Assembly: GCA_050084515.1 (NCBI GenBank)
Contig: CM114271.1
Location: forward strand, 39,246,001 to 39,310,000
Length of the DNA: 64,000 bases
Reading direction: 5' to 3'
Origin: Blasia pusilla
Lineage: Eukaryota > Marchantiophyta > Marchantiopsida > Blasiales
Shown: piece by piece, positions 25,549 through 36,415 of the stretch
Position numbering within the stretch: position 1 is the first letter of the stretch
Layout: every line of letters starts with the position of its first letter
Notes under the pieces: model-generated
What the model saw: the letters and a program-made list of their open reading frames with translations, nothing else
What the model was told of the DNA's origin: nothing
Databases searched by the model: none
Program-made: the position numbers and the translations under genes

Positions 25549-25676
25549 TGTCGTGCATATACACATTACTACACAACATACATCGTTGTCACCCAACACA
25601 CACACAAACACGCACGATACCATGCCAACTCATGGCATCCAAACAACGAGACAAGAAGTACCAAAATATCTCCAAT
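25549..25676 (+). repeat. Second partial L2 copy
   Basis: It restarts with 'tgtcgtgcatatacacatta' two bases after the previous L2 copy ends in 'cgtgaca', and follows L2 as far as 'accaaaatatctccaat'. It is therefore an abutting, truncated copy in the same direction. It breaks off into sequence that contains a PHD-finger remnant. Confidence 0.6.
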
Positions 25677-25869
25677 TGCTCCCCTAGCTGGTGGTTAGGT
25701 CCCTCTAACTCCAGATAGCCATCTATCCCTACCTACCATGACATACATCTCTCAGACGCTAAGAGCAAGAAGGTCGGGTGCTCATGTGGCCCCATCGTTA
25801 GTCACCTTCTTGTCATCCGTGTCATAGACACAAGTTGGAATGTAGAACTACCTACTCTATGTACATATG

Positions 25870-26010
25870 GGATACATCCATCATCCCTGAGGAACCGTAG
25901 TGAGAGGTGGCGTCAAACATGCCATATGCCATCCTCTCGAACACCCATCACAAACTAGCATAGTGGATGCACCACGGGCGGAACCACACAACATACACCG
26001 CAAGCCTGTA
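25870..26010 (-). pseudogene. PHD-finger remnant within the retroelement cluster
   Basis: Read on the minus strand from about 26003, the translation gives GLRCMLCGSARG, then TMLVCDGCSRGWHMACL and TPPLTTVPQG, followed by a stop and then W..YPICT. This matches a classical C4HC3 PHD finger, including the Cys-Asp-x-Cys, the Trp-His-x-x-Cys and the Leu-Thr-Pro-Pro-Leu signature. One late ligand position is disturbed and a TGA interrupts it. It lies directly beyond the broken end of a gypsy gag-protease, so the parent element is uncertain. It is unrelated in sequence to the PHD fingers of the PTM-like gene. Confidence 0.6.
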
Positions 26011-26060
26011 GGAACTATTGCTAAGCTCGGATCAATTGTACCGTCAATGTTCGGAAGATG

Positions 26061-27323
26061 ACATGGTAGAGAGCCCCAGTTCCTTCACGATTCTCGGGCT
26101 TAGGAAGGAGTGCGAAGCATCTGTATCCACGAGCAACAACACATCGCGATCAGCAATCTTGGATCTTAGGTACACCAAATTGTGCGTCCTCTTGGTAACT
26201 TGAAGGGATGTCTCGAGATCGCCCGCCAACAGATGCTTAGTAGCAAACGCAATCATACTCCCATTACTAACCTTCGGTTTCAAACACCCTTTCGCCAGGT
26301 GCCCAGGTTCGCCACAGTTGTAGCAAACGACCTCGCCGTTCCGTGACTTTGAGTGTTGTCCTCCTTTCGGTTTCGCATGAAGTTCCACTCGTTTTGCTGC
26401 CGGGACAGACGACTCTCTTGGTTCGTGCTGGCCCCCACTCCAGCCTCGTTTGAACGCCTCCTTATTGTTCGACTTCTTTGAAAAACCTTTTGGCTCGAAG
26501 GGTTTCTGGGTTTGGACCTCATCGTCCCCAATCCGCTCCACTAGCCTCAGAAGATCCGCGCAGGTCTCTGGCAACGTCGGCATTCGGTAAAGGGCGTTTT
26601 CAGCGCTCGGCTTGAGTCCACTAATGAAGATAGCCTTCTTCGCGTGCTCATCCATCTTTGGACTAGAAGTCAGTTTCGCACTAAACTCCCTCACATACGC
26701 GCTTAAGGAACCACTCTGCCGCATCCGCACGCATTCCACCGTGTCGCGCAACCCTTGGAACGCCGGAGTGAACCGATCCCCAATCAACTCCTTGAACTCC
26801 TCCCAACTCAGAGGTGACTCGCCGCCCAGATATTCCTCTCGTTGAGCTTTCCACCATTGTAGAGCATGATCCTTCAAGAAAGTAACGGCTACCGTCACCT
26901 TGTCCTGCTCAGCTGCCCTCTGCGCCTCGAAGTACAGTTCCAATTCCGTAAGGAAATCCTTCACTTTCCGTGAGCGCCCCACTCCAATGAATGGCGTGGG
27001 CAGGTTTGTCTTGCAGAGCTTTTTGCCGCACCCAGGGTTCGAGTGGCCTCTAACTCTGCAATCCGCTTGCTTTGCTGGGACATCTGCTCCACCAACACCT
27101 TCAACAAGTCCAACGTCTGGCTCGAATCCGTCCGTTCCCCTGAGTTTGGGCCCACTGGCCCCGCGGAAGGATTCGCCTCCAGAACGTCCTCACGATTGGT
27201 GTTCAGCTCTTCAGGAGTCTTCGTCTCCTCCATAGCTTCACGGTCCGCCATTGGTTCCTCTCTTGGTTCACGTCGCTTGATTCGGCGCTTCTTGGGTTGT
27301 TCTCCCTCGATCGCCATTTCCAA
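26061..27323 (-). pseudogene. Gypsy gag-protease, broken
   Basis: Coding begins at 27323 (MEMAIEGEQ, lysine/glutamate-rich) and shifts frame at about 26975, continuing as KVKDFLTELELYFEAQRA. That part carries a retrotransposon gag core (ALQWWKAQ, SWEEFKELIGDRF), a CCHC knuckle CYNCGEPGHLAKGC at about 26290-26335, and the start of a retropepsin. In the retropepsin the usual Asp-Thr-Gly is Asp-Thr-Asp (LLVDTDASHSFL). Capsid, nucleocapsid and protease are the roles of these domains. The frameshift, the altered active-site triplet and the truncation mean that it is not functional. Confidence 0.8.
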
Positions 27324-27453
27324 GCCAACTCACTCAGATCTCCTCATCGTTTCTTGCGTCCCTCCTCGAGTGTCTGAGTCTAGCCGCTACCTTTGAGTTT
27401 CCCCAAGCGTCCGGTTGATCCCACGACCCCAAGTTCTCGCTCACCAAGGATTT

Positions 27454-27465
27454 GCTCTGATACCA
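27454..27465 (-). promoter_or_regulatory. Retroelement primer-binding site (tRNA-iMet type)
   Basis: On the minus strand the sequence TGGTATCAGAGC lies two bases inside the LTR end at 27468. This is the usual plant LTR-retrotransposon primer-binding site, complementary to the initiator methionine tRNA 3' end. It fixes the orientation of the element (minus) and identifies the 27468-28470 LTR as the 5' one. Confidence 0.85.
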
Positions 27466-27467
27466 CT

Positions 27468-28470
27468 TGTCGCGCCCCTACTCTCCTTGAACGTCAATCT
27501 TTAATGTTGCGGAAGCGTACGTTCAGTAGGTCACGAACTCATCGCTGATCTGCACCCAAACACGCACTCTTGTTAGTCGGGTCTAGGCCACCCAGCGTTC
27601 CAACCCACCGATTCCTCAATTCGGCGTCTCATCAAACTCAACCTTCCTTAGCTCCTAGTTTCCAAAACATGGCAAGTCCTTCAAGACTTGGAACAGACTT
27701 CTTGGTTAGTCCAGGGATCTGAAACGGCACTTGCGCGCCTAGCAATCCCAACTGTTCAACGGTCCTCGGGTGAGTTCCGAACCGAGACCCAAGTAATTGA
27801 GTCGCGGGGTGGAATCCAAGAGGGATGTCTAAAATCGCCTCAATGGACTTGGTGCAGGTTTTCCAACCCATCCCCCAAACTCGCGTTCCGTTCCATGCCC
27901 TTGGGCCGCCCCGCGGCGCCCAAAGTGGGGTTTGGGTTCCAAGCACTCTCGGAGACCTTCCCCCTTACTAGTACTTCTGGGGTTCTCCAATAACCCCTCC
28001 CCTTTGGGAAAAGAGGGTCGGGCCCTTCATTGTGGCCCTCAACCCGACTCCATTTACAGTCGTTTTCGGGTTGTATCTTGGCCTCTGTTTATGCGTTTGC
28101 AGCGATCTTTAGTGCGTTTGGACCGGCTCTCTATAAGCTTTCCAACGCACCCTTATTTGTTCCAAACGCATCTTGGTGCTAAAAGTTATGGTCATAAATA
28201 CAGTCGGAAACTCTCAAACGCTAGTGGCGTTCCAAATCCGGATCTTTCCTTTGGCAACCTACTTCCTAGACTCGACTTCTTTCAAGTCTCATTCCGCGTT
28301 TGGTCCCGGTTTCTCAGTCGCGACCATAACATCTGAAACGCGACTCCTCGCTCGCGTCTCGTCTCTTGTCTCCTCTTTGAGACAACTCCAACGGGCAAAC
28401 CATCTTAGCGTGAGCCCGCTAATGTTCCGATGTTCCGCTTGACACTTGTTTGGTCATGAGGGTCGCGACA
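27468..28470 (-). repeat. L1 LTR (5' LTR of the gag half)
   Basis: This 1003-bp LTR runs, in plus-strand reading, from TGTCGCGCCCC to GGGTCGCGACA. It is closely related to the LTR at 33109-34104 (shared 'tacttctggggttctccaat' and 'aaaagttatgg'), and more distantly to those at 21036 and 52657. Its ends are TG...CA with an inverted terminal TGTCGCG/CGCGACA. Confidence 0.85.
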
Positions 28471-29098
28471 AAGGATGTCTGCTTGTTGAATCTGTATCCC
28501 ATCTCCAACCACCGCAATTGAAGGTCCCAATCTCCTAGGTGACCTCTCTGCAAGCCATACTTGTGTAGTCCTCTCTTCACCCTCTGCACAACCCGCTCCT
28601 CTAGTCCATCCGCCTCAAAATGATCTCGCGAAGTAGTGCGGTGGTCGATCAGTGCCTGATCACACAAGGCTTGAAACTCCCCACGGAACTCTGTACCCTA
28701 GACTGTCAACACCTCAGCTAGTGCGCCGCAATCACTCAACACTCGATCTAGGAAGGCATACGCTACTCCCTCACTCGCTTTGTCAGGCAATACAACCAAC
28801 TCTATCCACTTCGAGAAGTGCTCGACCATCACCAACACATGACAACTATGATGCTTTGTCAAAGGCAAAGGTCATGCAAAATCCAAACTCCATCTATAAC
28901 CTAAATCCATGATCGGAAGTGGATGCAACTATGGAGTTGGAGCATTGAACAATGCTCCAACTCGATCACATAAAATGCATTTGGCAACAAACTGCTGAAC
29001 GTAAGTCTGCATGCCTCGCACCAATATTGAATCTGGAGCAATTTGTATGTCCGCTTCATTCCAAAATGACCCAACTTCTTGTGGGCATGACGCACCAA
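28471..29098 (-). pseudogene. Integrase remnant of element E
   Basis: The zinc-binding part reads MVRHAHKKLGHFGMKRTY (His-x-x-x-His class, 29098 downward). The end of the catalytic core reads TTSRDHFEADGLEERVVQ and GDWDLQLRWLEMGYRFNK (about 28640-28480). The reading frame is interrupted between them and the protein is cut off by the L1 LTR at 28470. Confidence 0.7.
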
Positions 29099-29599
29099 AC
29101 GTGCTCTCTAAGAAGGATGAGGCACTACACGCACTCTACCATCCTCCCATACTTGCAACACATGTGTGCCCTTCCATCGGAACCGTCTGGCTTGCTGTAG
29201 GATCCGATCCCGCTCTCTAGCACCCACTGTGCTCGCGACGCTGCATGTAGGCAAGTAGTCCAAGACCACTCCATCATCGTGAATGTCTCAGCCACCTGTC
29301 GTCTCCTCACCAGCCTCTGGATCTAAGGACTCTCCATCAGACCTCGCCATCGAAGTCTCAGCAATCTAGCTCTCCATAGCCAACAAGCCCAAATAGGTTG
29401 ACGCATACAATCCTGGCACCAACTCCTCATCACTCTCACCATGCCAACGAGCTCGAGTCACATCTCGTTGACTCGAGCATGGGTTATGGCTCAAACCATC
29501 TGCATCCTGGTTGAGCGTCCCAGGTTTATGCACCACTTGGAAGTCATACTCCTACAACAAAAGAGCCCACCTCGAAAGCTTCGTTGTAAGCTTGTCGGA

Positions 29600-29839
29600 C
29601 TCCATCAACCACTTAAGTGGCTAATGATCAGTAATGATGGTAAAGGGATTTCTGAATAGATAACATCTGAAATGTGCGACAACCCACACTGCAGCCAAGC
29701 ACTCACTCTCATACGAGCTATACTTTGCCTCTGCAGCGTTGTTCGAGCAACTAGCATAAGCCACCACAAACTCTCTACCATCATCGTCATGTTGGGTGAG
29801 CACGGCTCTAAGCCCCAACATGCTCCAATCGGTATGCAA
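29600..29839 (-). pseudogene. RNase H remnant of element E
   Basis: The translation HTDWSMLGLRAVLTQ, then AAEAKYSSYESECLA and IITDH, gives the Asp, Glu and Asp positions of a gypsy RNase H in the expected order. It lies downstream of the reverse transcriptase on the same strand, with connecting sequence in broken frames. Confidence 0.7.
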
Positions 29840-30205
29840 CTAGAAAAGACGCCCCCTGATCGATCTCCTCAATATGGGCACAGACGTTAATCTATCCTTG
29901 AGCATATGAAATGCTCTCTCTTGCTCATCCCCCCAGTGCCACTACTGATCCATCTTGGTCATCAAGGTTAGCGGCTTCGCAATTGAACTGAAACCCTTGA
30001 CGTACAGTTGATAGAAGTTCGCCAATCCCATGAATGCATGGACTCAACTCACATCTTGAAGGCGTGGAATGTGTGAAATATCCTCTACCTTTGTCTGTTG
30101 CATACCAAGGCCCCCAGGATATATCGTATGACCCAAGTACTCAATCTGGTCGTAGAAGAACTTGCACTTGCCTGGAAGTAGCTTGAGCCCATGTAACTGC
30201 AATCG

Positions 30206-30816
30206 TCAGAACACCTCCTCTAGATGTCGCTCATGCTCCTCAACCGTGGCGCTAAAGACTACAATGTTATTAATATAACAACTAGCAAAATCCAGACCTG
30301 CAAAAATCCTATCCATGACCCTTTGAAACTCATCCGGGGCCTTCTTTAACCCGAATGGTAAGAACCGCCACTGGTACAAACAATCCTTCCAGTGAGGATC
30401 GAAGCCCCAAAATGCCGTCTTTTGCATGTCCTCCAATCTGATAGGCAGCTGATGATATCTGGTCGCAAATCCAATGAACTGAATTTTTTTGCATGCCGAA
30501 TCGCATCAAAGATCTCCTCAGGGGTGGGCATGGCATACCTATCAAACTTTGTCTGCCGATTGATATGTCGGTAATCTCCACACATCTGCCTATCCGTCCA
30601 GTTGCCATGCACATCCTTCTTGGCGGGCATGACAGTGGCAGATGCATACTCTCCATGCGACATCTCCACTACTCCTGCTCCAACCAAGTCTTGGCTCCTA
30701 CTTTGAATCAGAGCCCTCTCCATGTCACTGTACTTGTAGGGTCGCCGGAAGGTCGGCGTGTCACTCGATAACTCAATGCAGATCCTTGGACCCTTCAGCC
30801 TACCCAAATCATGCAT
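30206..30816 (-). pseudogene. Reverse transcriptase remnant of element E
   Basis: Recognisable RT blocks are IELSSDTPTFRRPYKYS, MCGDYRHINRQTKFDRY, KKFSSLDLR, then WRFLPFGLKKAPDEFQRVM and CYINNIVVFS. The catalytic Tyr-x-Asp-Asp box reads Tyr-Ile-Asn-Asn (about 30265-30280), so polymerase activity would be lost. At least one frameshift separates the N-terminal and C-terminal blocks near 30440. Confidence 0.8.
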
Positions 30817-31199
30817 GCTAAATGCAAAACAACTCCTATAACTCCTAAGGAACTAGTGTATGCGGCGCTGCTCTCCTCCTGTCAACTTAGGGCCTATATC
30901 TGGCTCCCAACTCTCTGGCGCGGGTGTCGGTAGTTGCTATGGTGCAACCCCGTCTCGGATAATAGAACTCTCATCTCCACGTGCAGTACCCCGAACCACA
31001 CTCGATGGTGTGGCTATCATCTCCTGGCGTACCTGCAAAACATCCCAAGAAGTCCAAGGGTGTCTCTCCCAATCATCCTTGGTGTGTCGATCTCCTCGGG
31101 TCTCGCCCCCAGCCGCTGCCTCAACTGCCTCGGTAGGCATGGGGCTCACCAACGCAACAACTCTAATCTGTCGCGTCCTCAAATGACGATGCTCAACTA

Positions 31200-31846
31200 C
31201 TCCTAAGCTGAAAATCCATGTCAAGCAGTTCAGGTCCATTGCCTCACCCAAGACATGACGTTGTGATGCCTCTGATAGTGATGGTATTGCCGTCACTCTT
31301 GTGGGGAATCCCATTGCTCGCTCTCGCTCATCGGCATTGGGCTCCACCAACCTCTATACTTGGTCATCCCAAAACAAGCCACGTCCGGCCTCCTTGAATG
31401 CATAGGAAGCGGGAAAACTCACTAATGTGGGAAAGGTTTCCCGTGGCCTGCCAATCCTATTAACCATAGTCAATGGCGGTCGATCATCTAGCCTCACTGC
31501 TTGTGATCGACGGCCAGGATCCAATATAGAATCCACCAAAAAATTGGAGGGACACTCCACTCTCGCATATGCCTTCCATAACACCTCGTGTGGTACAAAG
31601 TTGGTCCACCAAAGACGCGGGTAATGTGCTTGTGAACCCACACTTGCCGCATCTAACAACACTTTTAGGCGGATCCATGCGCGCACCTGATGTGCACTCG
31701 TCACCATGCAGGACCTCGAATCGCCAAAAATTGGCACATTCTCCAGCGTGCAAAACAACAACTAAACCAATACGAATTCCTCCAAAGAGATCCGACACCC
31801 AAATACCTTTCTCTGGGATGCACCACAAAATCGGGGTGGTGTCCAA
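31200..31846 (-). pseudogene. C5-cytosine DNA methyltransferase-like remnant (element E copy 2)
   Basis: On the minus strand PEKGIWVSDLFGGIRIGL (31825-31760) is a motif I S-adenosylmethionine-binding block. It is followed almost immediately, in a shifted frame, by TLENVPIFGDSRS (31749-31711, motif VI Glu-Asn-Val). Then come VLLDAASVGSQAHYPRLWW (about 31660, motif VIII region), RPRETFPTLVSF, and finally VEPNADERERAMGFP and VLGEAMDLNCLTW (31350-31212, motifs IX/X). The expected segment with motif IV and the catalytic cysteine is missing between motif I and VI, which indicates an internal deletion. Element E copy 1 retains that segment. C5-methyltransferases methylate cytosine in DNA; this copy could not. 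Confidence 0.7.
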
Positions 31847-33108
31847 AGGGGTTATAGCAGCACTCCTGGCTACTTGGGGTTCCTCTGACCTATCACACTT
31901 TGGTGCAAACGTCTCGCTTCACGCGGTTTGCACATGCTCAGTGGCTAAGCGTCGAAGCTCCTCAATCGAGCCCCAAAGCGACACCTCTCCTCCACGGACT
32001 GATGCGGCTACCATGACACTCCTCTGCATAGAAATGTCACGAACTGGAGTATCCTCTGCATGGACATGTCCCTCATTGAAATCACTAGGCCAAGTGATGG
32101 CACTGCTAAATGCTACTAAGGTCGCCATCTCTCATGTCTCTCATCGCCTTGGCTCGCACCACGGACTCATGTGTAGGATGTTCCGGGCAAATCCTCACCA
32201 CGACCTCCTATCGGGTGATATACTGCCTGGTACTCGCTTCACTCAAGGATGTGTTTATTCGGAATGGATAACGCTCCACATTGGCCTCGTCAAGCCCAAT
32301 CCTCTGAATGACACTTTCCCCAACATCAAGAGTTGCGCTCCCGAATCTAACAAAGACGCGCTACGCACTAAAATCTCTATCTCCGGAACTCACCAACTGG
32401 AAGACCTCTCCCCGGTTATCCAGCAACACAACACTAGGAGAAACCATGGCACACTCTATCGCGGGTCTAGCGGGCATCTCCGCCATCCTAGCAGCCGCAG
32501 CCTGCCATGAATCTGATGTGGACGGCCCCAACATCCGCTCCAAGGGCAGATCCATCACCTCCTCTGCAATCACCTTTGAACGTGATGCAGGAACTCCAAA
32601 TCCACACTCACATAGCATAGCGGCTAGCCGAAAAACCTCAGCGGGCGTACCTCCCAACGTCATAACATCGGAAGCAAAAAATAAAGGAGCGCAGTACACA
32701 ACGGTGGCCGCCCCCAACAACATGCTCGGCACATGCCCCTCCTGAGCATCAGCAATAGGAGTCTTCGCACTCGCTTCTCCCATCGCCCTCCGTGCCTACA
32801 CATCAACAACATCACCTAATCTCCGGGAACTCTGATAAGGACTCCTCCACGGGCAGCTTCACCACCTTGTCGGGAAACTCTAGCTCCTCATCCCCCAACG
32901 GGACCACCTGATGCACGATCTCTAGGTCCATCCTAACCGGCCACTTGCTTTGGTGCCCTCTCTAGCCCTCGGTCCGGACGTAACTCAAGATGTAAAATGA
33001 AACACTTGGCACGTGTGTGACCATACCTCTGACAATAGTCAGACTGATAACCTCCTGGTGCAGCACCATCTCCTCCTCCATGCTGAGGCACACGTCCATG
33101 ACCCTAAC
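31847..33108 (-). pseudogene. Gag/protease-side region of element E copy 2
   Basis: A 140-codon frame (32783-32361) ends in GEVFQLVSSGDRDFSA. It is followed across a frameshift by SLLDSGAQLLMLGKVSF, a retropepsin active-site block (Asp-Ser-Gly). Further down, 32128-31919 (AITWPSDFNEGHVHAEDT) matches 22535-22610 of copy 1. The 5' end of the element is cut by the L1 LTR at 33109. No zinc knuckle was found. Confidence 0.6.
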
Positions 33109-34104
33109 TGTCGCGCCCCTACTCTCCTTAAACGCCAATCTTTATCGTTACGGAAGCGTACGTTCAGTAAGACATCATCTCATCGCCAATCTGCTCCCAA
33201 ACACGCACTCTTGTTGGTCGGGTCTGGGCCAACCAGCATTTTAACCCACCGAGTTCTCAACTCAGCGTTTCATCAAGCTCAACCTTCCTTACTTCCTAGT
33301 TTCCAAAACATGGCAAGTTTTTCAAGACTTTGAATAGACTTCCTGATTAGTTCAGGAACGTAAAACGGCACTGGCGCACCTAGCGATCCCAACTGTTCAA
33401 CGGACCTCGTGTGAGTTCCGAACCGAGACCCAAGTAATTGAGTCGCGGGGTGAAATCCAAGAGGGATGTCTAAAATCGCCTCCACAGACTTGGTTCAGGT
33501 TTTCCAACCCAAACTCTCGATCCGTTCATGCCCTTGAGCCGCCCCGTGGCGCCCAAAGTGGGGTTCGAGTTCCAAGCACTCTTGGAGACCTTCCCCCTTA
33601 CTAGTACTTCTGGGGTTCTCCAATAACCCCCCACCTTTGGAAAATAAGGGTCGGGCCTTTCATTGTGGCCCTCAACCCGACTCTACTTATAGTCGTTTCC
33701 GGGTTGTTTCTCAGCCGCTGCTTATGCGTTTGAAGAGATCTTTAGTGCGTTTGAGCCGGCTTTCCATAAGCCTTTTAACGCACTCTTGTTTAATCCAAAC
33801 GCATCTTGGCGCTAAAAGTTATGGCCATAAATACAGTCGGAAACTCTCAAACGCTAGTGGCGTCCCAAATCCAGATTCCTTCCTTTGGCAACCCACTTCC
33901 TAGACTCAACTCCTTTCAAGTCTTGTTCCGCGTTTGGTCTTGGTTTCTCAGTTGTGACCACAACATCTGAAACGTGAAGCCTCGCTTGCGTCCTGTCTCT
34001 TGGCTCTTCTTCGAGACTACTCCAACGCGCAAACCATCTTAGCGTGAGCCCGCTAATGTTCGATGTTCCGCTTTGGCACTTGTTTGGTCATGAGGGTCGC
34101 GACA
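33109..34104 (-). repeat. L1 LTR (3' LTR of the pol half)
   Basis: This 996-bp LTR runs from TGTCGCGCCCC to GGGTCGCGACA and is the closest relative of 27468-28470. On the minus strand it is preceded by a purine-rich tract and pol coding sequence, which identifies it as a 3' LTR. The outer flank is CTAAC (33104-33108). No matching duplication was found. Confidence 0.85.
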
Positions 34105-34117
34105 CTCACCCCTCTTT
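34105..34117 (-). promoter_or_regulatory. Polypurine tract of the L1 element
   Basis: The minus-strand sequence AAAGAGGGGTGAG abuts the LTR at 34104. It has the position and composition of the plus-strand primer site of LTR retrotransposons. Confidence 0.65.
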
Positions 34118-34931
34118 AGAGGTTGATGCCCTCATCAACGCAAACCTTTGTTATGTCAAGTTTCCTGGGCAGCCTACCCCTTGACATTGAATTGTGTTCT
34201 AGTGGCTAACCCGCAATTCCTCTTAGTCTACAGTTGTCGCTTTGCACCACTTAGAATTATTAGCCTCTCCTCTTTGATAAGCGTGGACTCGTTCCAAAGA
34301 ACTAACCTATCAACTAAGCTAATTAAGTGTGCAACCTTAGACTCTTCTGGCTCATTCTTGTAAACATCACACATGTTTACATGGTCTACAAATCGTACTA
34401 TTATTGGGTCGCTCTCGTATTCGACTTAGGCGCGTCACTAAGTTTACTTATGTAGCCACAAGTAAGATCACCCCAAGCCCCAAGACAGATTCATCTGCCC
34501 CGCGGACGCTAGGGCGAGCCCAAGTGTAATCCAACACAAGGTCCTGTTCTAGGTGCTTATCCACATACAAGCTCTCACCTCAAATACTCATTGTCTGTCC
34601 TCTTGACTTACATCCTAAGCCTATAATGAAGGACTCATAGCCATGCCTTACCACATACAAATTGCAATCAACTCTGGCATCGAATCTCCAAATCCATGCA
34701 TTCCTTTATTGCAACACAAGCATGTTCTAGTTACAACGGCCTTCGGCCCAAGATTCCAATGGGTACAAGTCATGTTTCTAGCTTTTCCTCGTACTAACGT
34801 ATGTGGTTCTCATGCGTTCGCTTGAAGTCTCGCAACAACTCTTGCGCGTGTTCCAAATCCGCCTCCGCAATCCAAGTCACCTCCTTCACATGGTAGCCCT
34901 TCCATTTAACCAAGTATTCATACTTGTTGGC

Positions 34932-35120
34932 CTAACGCCTTGAACGTAAGATGGTCTCCACCTCAAACTCTGGCTCTTCATTTATGATCACCGGGTGCGG
35001 TCTCACCACCTGTCTCCGCTCGAAACGTCCATTATCTTGAAGAAATGTCTTCAACAATGACACATGAAAGGTCGGGTGAATCCTGAACTCATCCGGCAGC
35101 CCCAATGTATACAGCCACAA
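34932..35120 (-). pseudogene. Integrase C-terminal region of the L1 element
   Basis: The stretch LPDEFRIHPTFHVSLLKTF is the signature that precedes the chromodomain in plant gypsy integrases. It continues into a proline-rich segment and IINEEPEFEVETILRSR, which looks like the start of a chromodomain. It is out of frame with the integrase core upstream. Confidence 0.7.
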
Positions 35121-35522
35121 TCACATACGGTCCAACATACTTGGCAGATAGCTTTGTAGACAACTCTTTCGGAAGAGTGAGATTCTTCACACTCAACCAC
35201 ACTTGCTCTCCAACCTGGAATCGTACTTCAGTACGGCTTTCCACCCACAGACGGATGGAGAGCATGCTTAACGTACCTCATTTGAGCCTTTGCAGGACTT
35301 CGCCTTGCTCGCTCTTCCCGTTCTCGCATCTCTACCAACAAACCTTGTGCCGTCGCTTGTCGTGTACGTGCTAATTTAGTACCCTTCTGGCTCTCCTCCA
35401 TTTTCCAGGAGAAACGGAGATTCTCCAGTTGCAGAATGCTTGGTTGAGTTGTAGCAGTACTCCGCCATGCTCAGCCACTTGACCTAATCTCGTTGATCAG
35501 CATTGACATAATTCCTTTAGTA

Positions 35523-35969
35523 CTAATTCACGATTGAGTTTACCTTTTCAATCTGTCCATCCGCCTGTGGGTGGAAAGCCGTACTAAAACTCAGCTTGGT
35601 CTTAATCCTCCTGAACAAGTGCTTCCAGAAAGCACTGGCAAACTTTGGATCCCGATCTGAGACAATGCTCCTCGGCAAACCGTGAGCACGCCACCAGCTA
35701 TCCAGAAACAGTTGCGACGTCGTATAAGCCGTTGCGGAATCCACCGTCGGCACGAATCTCGCCAACTTGCTAAACCGATCAAAAATCACAAGTATAGCAT
35801 TGTATCCCTCAGATTCCAGAAGACTCGCGATGAAATCCATACTCACACTTTGCAAGGGTCCTTCTGGGATGGGCAAGGGATGCAACAAGCCTTGTTTCTT
35901 ATTATAAGAAACTCTATTTGCTTGGTAGGTCACACAGGTCTTCACATATTGAGCAACATCCTCTTTCAT
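35523..35969 (-). pseudogene. Integrase catalytic core of the L1 element
   Basis: The 148-codon frame contains the DDE triad in context: SVSMDFIASLL, IVSDRDPKFASAFW and FHPQADGQIEKVN. This is the strand-transfer domain of gypsy integrases. The three acidic residues are intact. A stop at 35523 and a frame change at the upstream side make the protein incomplete. Confidence 0.8.
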
Positions 35970-36001
35970 GTTGGGCCAAAAAAACCGCTTCGACAGAATA
36001 G

Positions 36002-36394
36002 CTAGCGTAGATTTTCTCGTTTATGTCCTGCCAAGGGTCCGTCGTGACACTCCGCTAACACATTGGTTTGCATCCTGCCTTGCCCCACATAGATCCTACT
36101 CTGCTTGAACCTTAGTAAACCGTGCCTCAAACTTATGTTGGCCACCTTCTCACCCTGCTTCAACTTCCTCAGGTACTCCCCTGTGTGAGCATCCTTCATA
36201 TATCCTTCATGAAGCCTTCTTTCCAGGTCTGTTTCTTTAGGGAACATTGCTCTCAAGACCTGTGTCGTCGATGGCATGTGTTCCTCCTTGCGACTCAACG
36301 CATCTGGAATCACATTATCTTTACTTGGCTTGTGAATCAACTTAACATCCATCAGCGCCAAGGTATCATGCCATCTCAATTGTTTCGGTGTCAC
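36002..36394 (-). pseudogene. RNase H end and integrase zinc domain of the L1 element
   Basis: The frame begins TPKQLRWHDTLALMDVKLIH and KPSKDNVIPDALSRKEE, the conserved end of RNase H. It ends with AECHDGPLAGHKR, the His-x-x-x-x-His of the integrase zinc-binding region. A stop separates it from the following core domain. Confidence 0.75.
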
Positions 36395-36415
36395 TCGATC
36401 ATGGGTCTCAAAATA

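Larger units (their letters stand above)
26044..28470 (-). mobile_element. 5' half of an L1 gypsy element (LTR, PBS, gag)
   Basis: On the minus strand the order is LTR (28470-27468), a tRNA primer-binding site, gag, CCHC zinc knuckle and the beginning of an aspartic protease. It ends abruptly near 26061, where it joins sequence with a PHD-finger remnant. No reverse transcriptase or 3' LTR follows. The LTR cuts the integrase of element E copy 2 exactly at 28470/28471, so this element inserted into E. Confidence 0.75.
28471..33108 (-). mobile_element. Retroelement E, copy 2 (protease, methyltransferase, RT, RNase H, integrase)
   Basis: This is the internal region of a Ty3/gypsy-like element on the minus strand. 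Reading high to low coordinates, it holds a retropepsin with LLDSGAQLLMLGK (about 32310-32350), a C5-methyltransferase-like block (31200-31846), reverse transcriptase (30816-30206), RNase H (29839-29600) and integrase (29098-28471). Both ends are cut by L1 LTRs. No primer-binding site or polypurine tract of its own is present, so the flanking L1 LTRs are later insertions, not its own LTRs. Frameshifts and stops are frequent. The methyltransferase between protease and RT is the unusual part. Confidence 0.7.

Noticed and set aside
31569-32510. 313-codon open frame on the plus strand inside the retroelement
   Set aside because: The minus strand of the same region carries retropepsin and methyltransferase motifs collinear with copy 1. 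The plus frame is a mirror with no recognisable domain.
28471-33108. L1 LTRs at 27468-28470 and 33109-34104 as the LTR pair of element E
   Set aside because: No primer-binding site borders 33109 on the E side and no polypurine tract borders 28470 on the E side. Instead, the primer site and polypurine tract lie on the outer sides, belonging to other elements.
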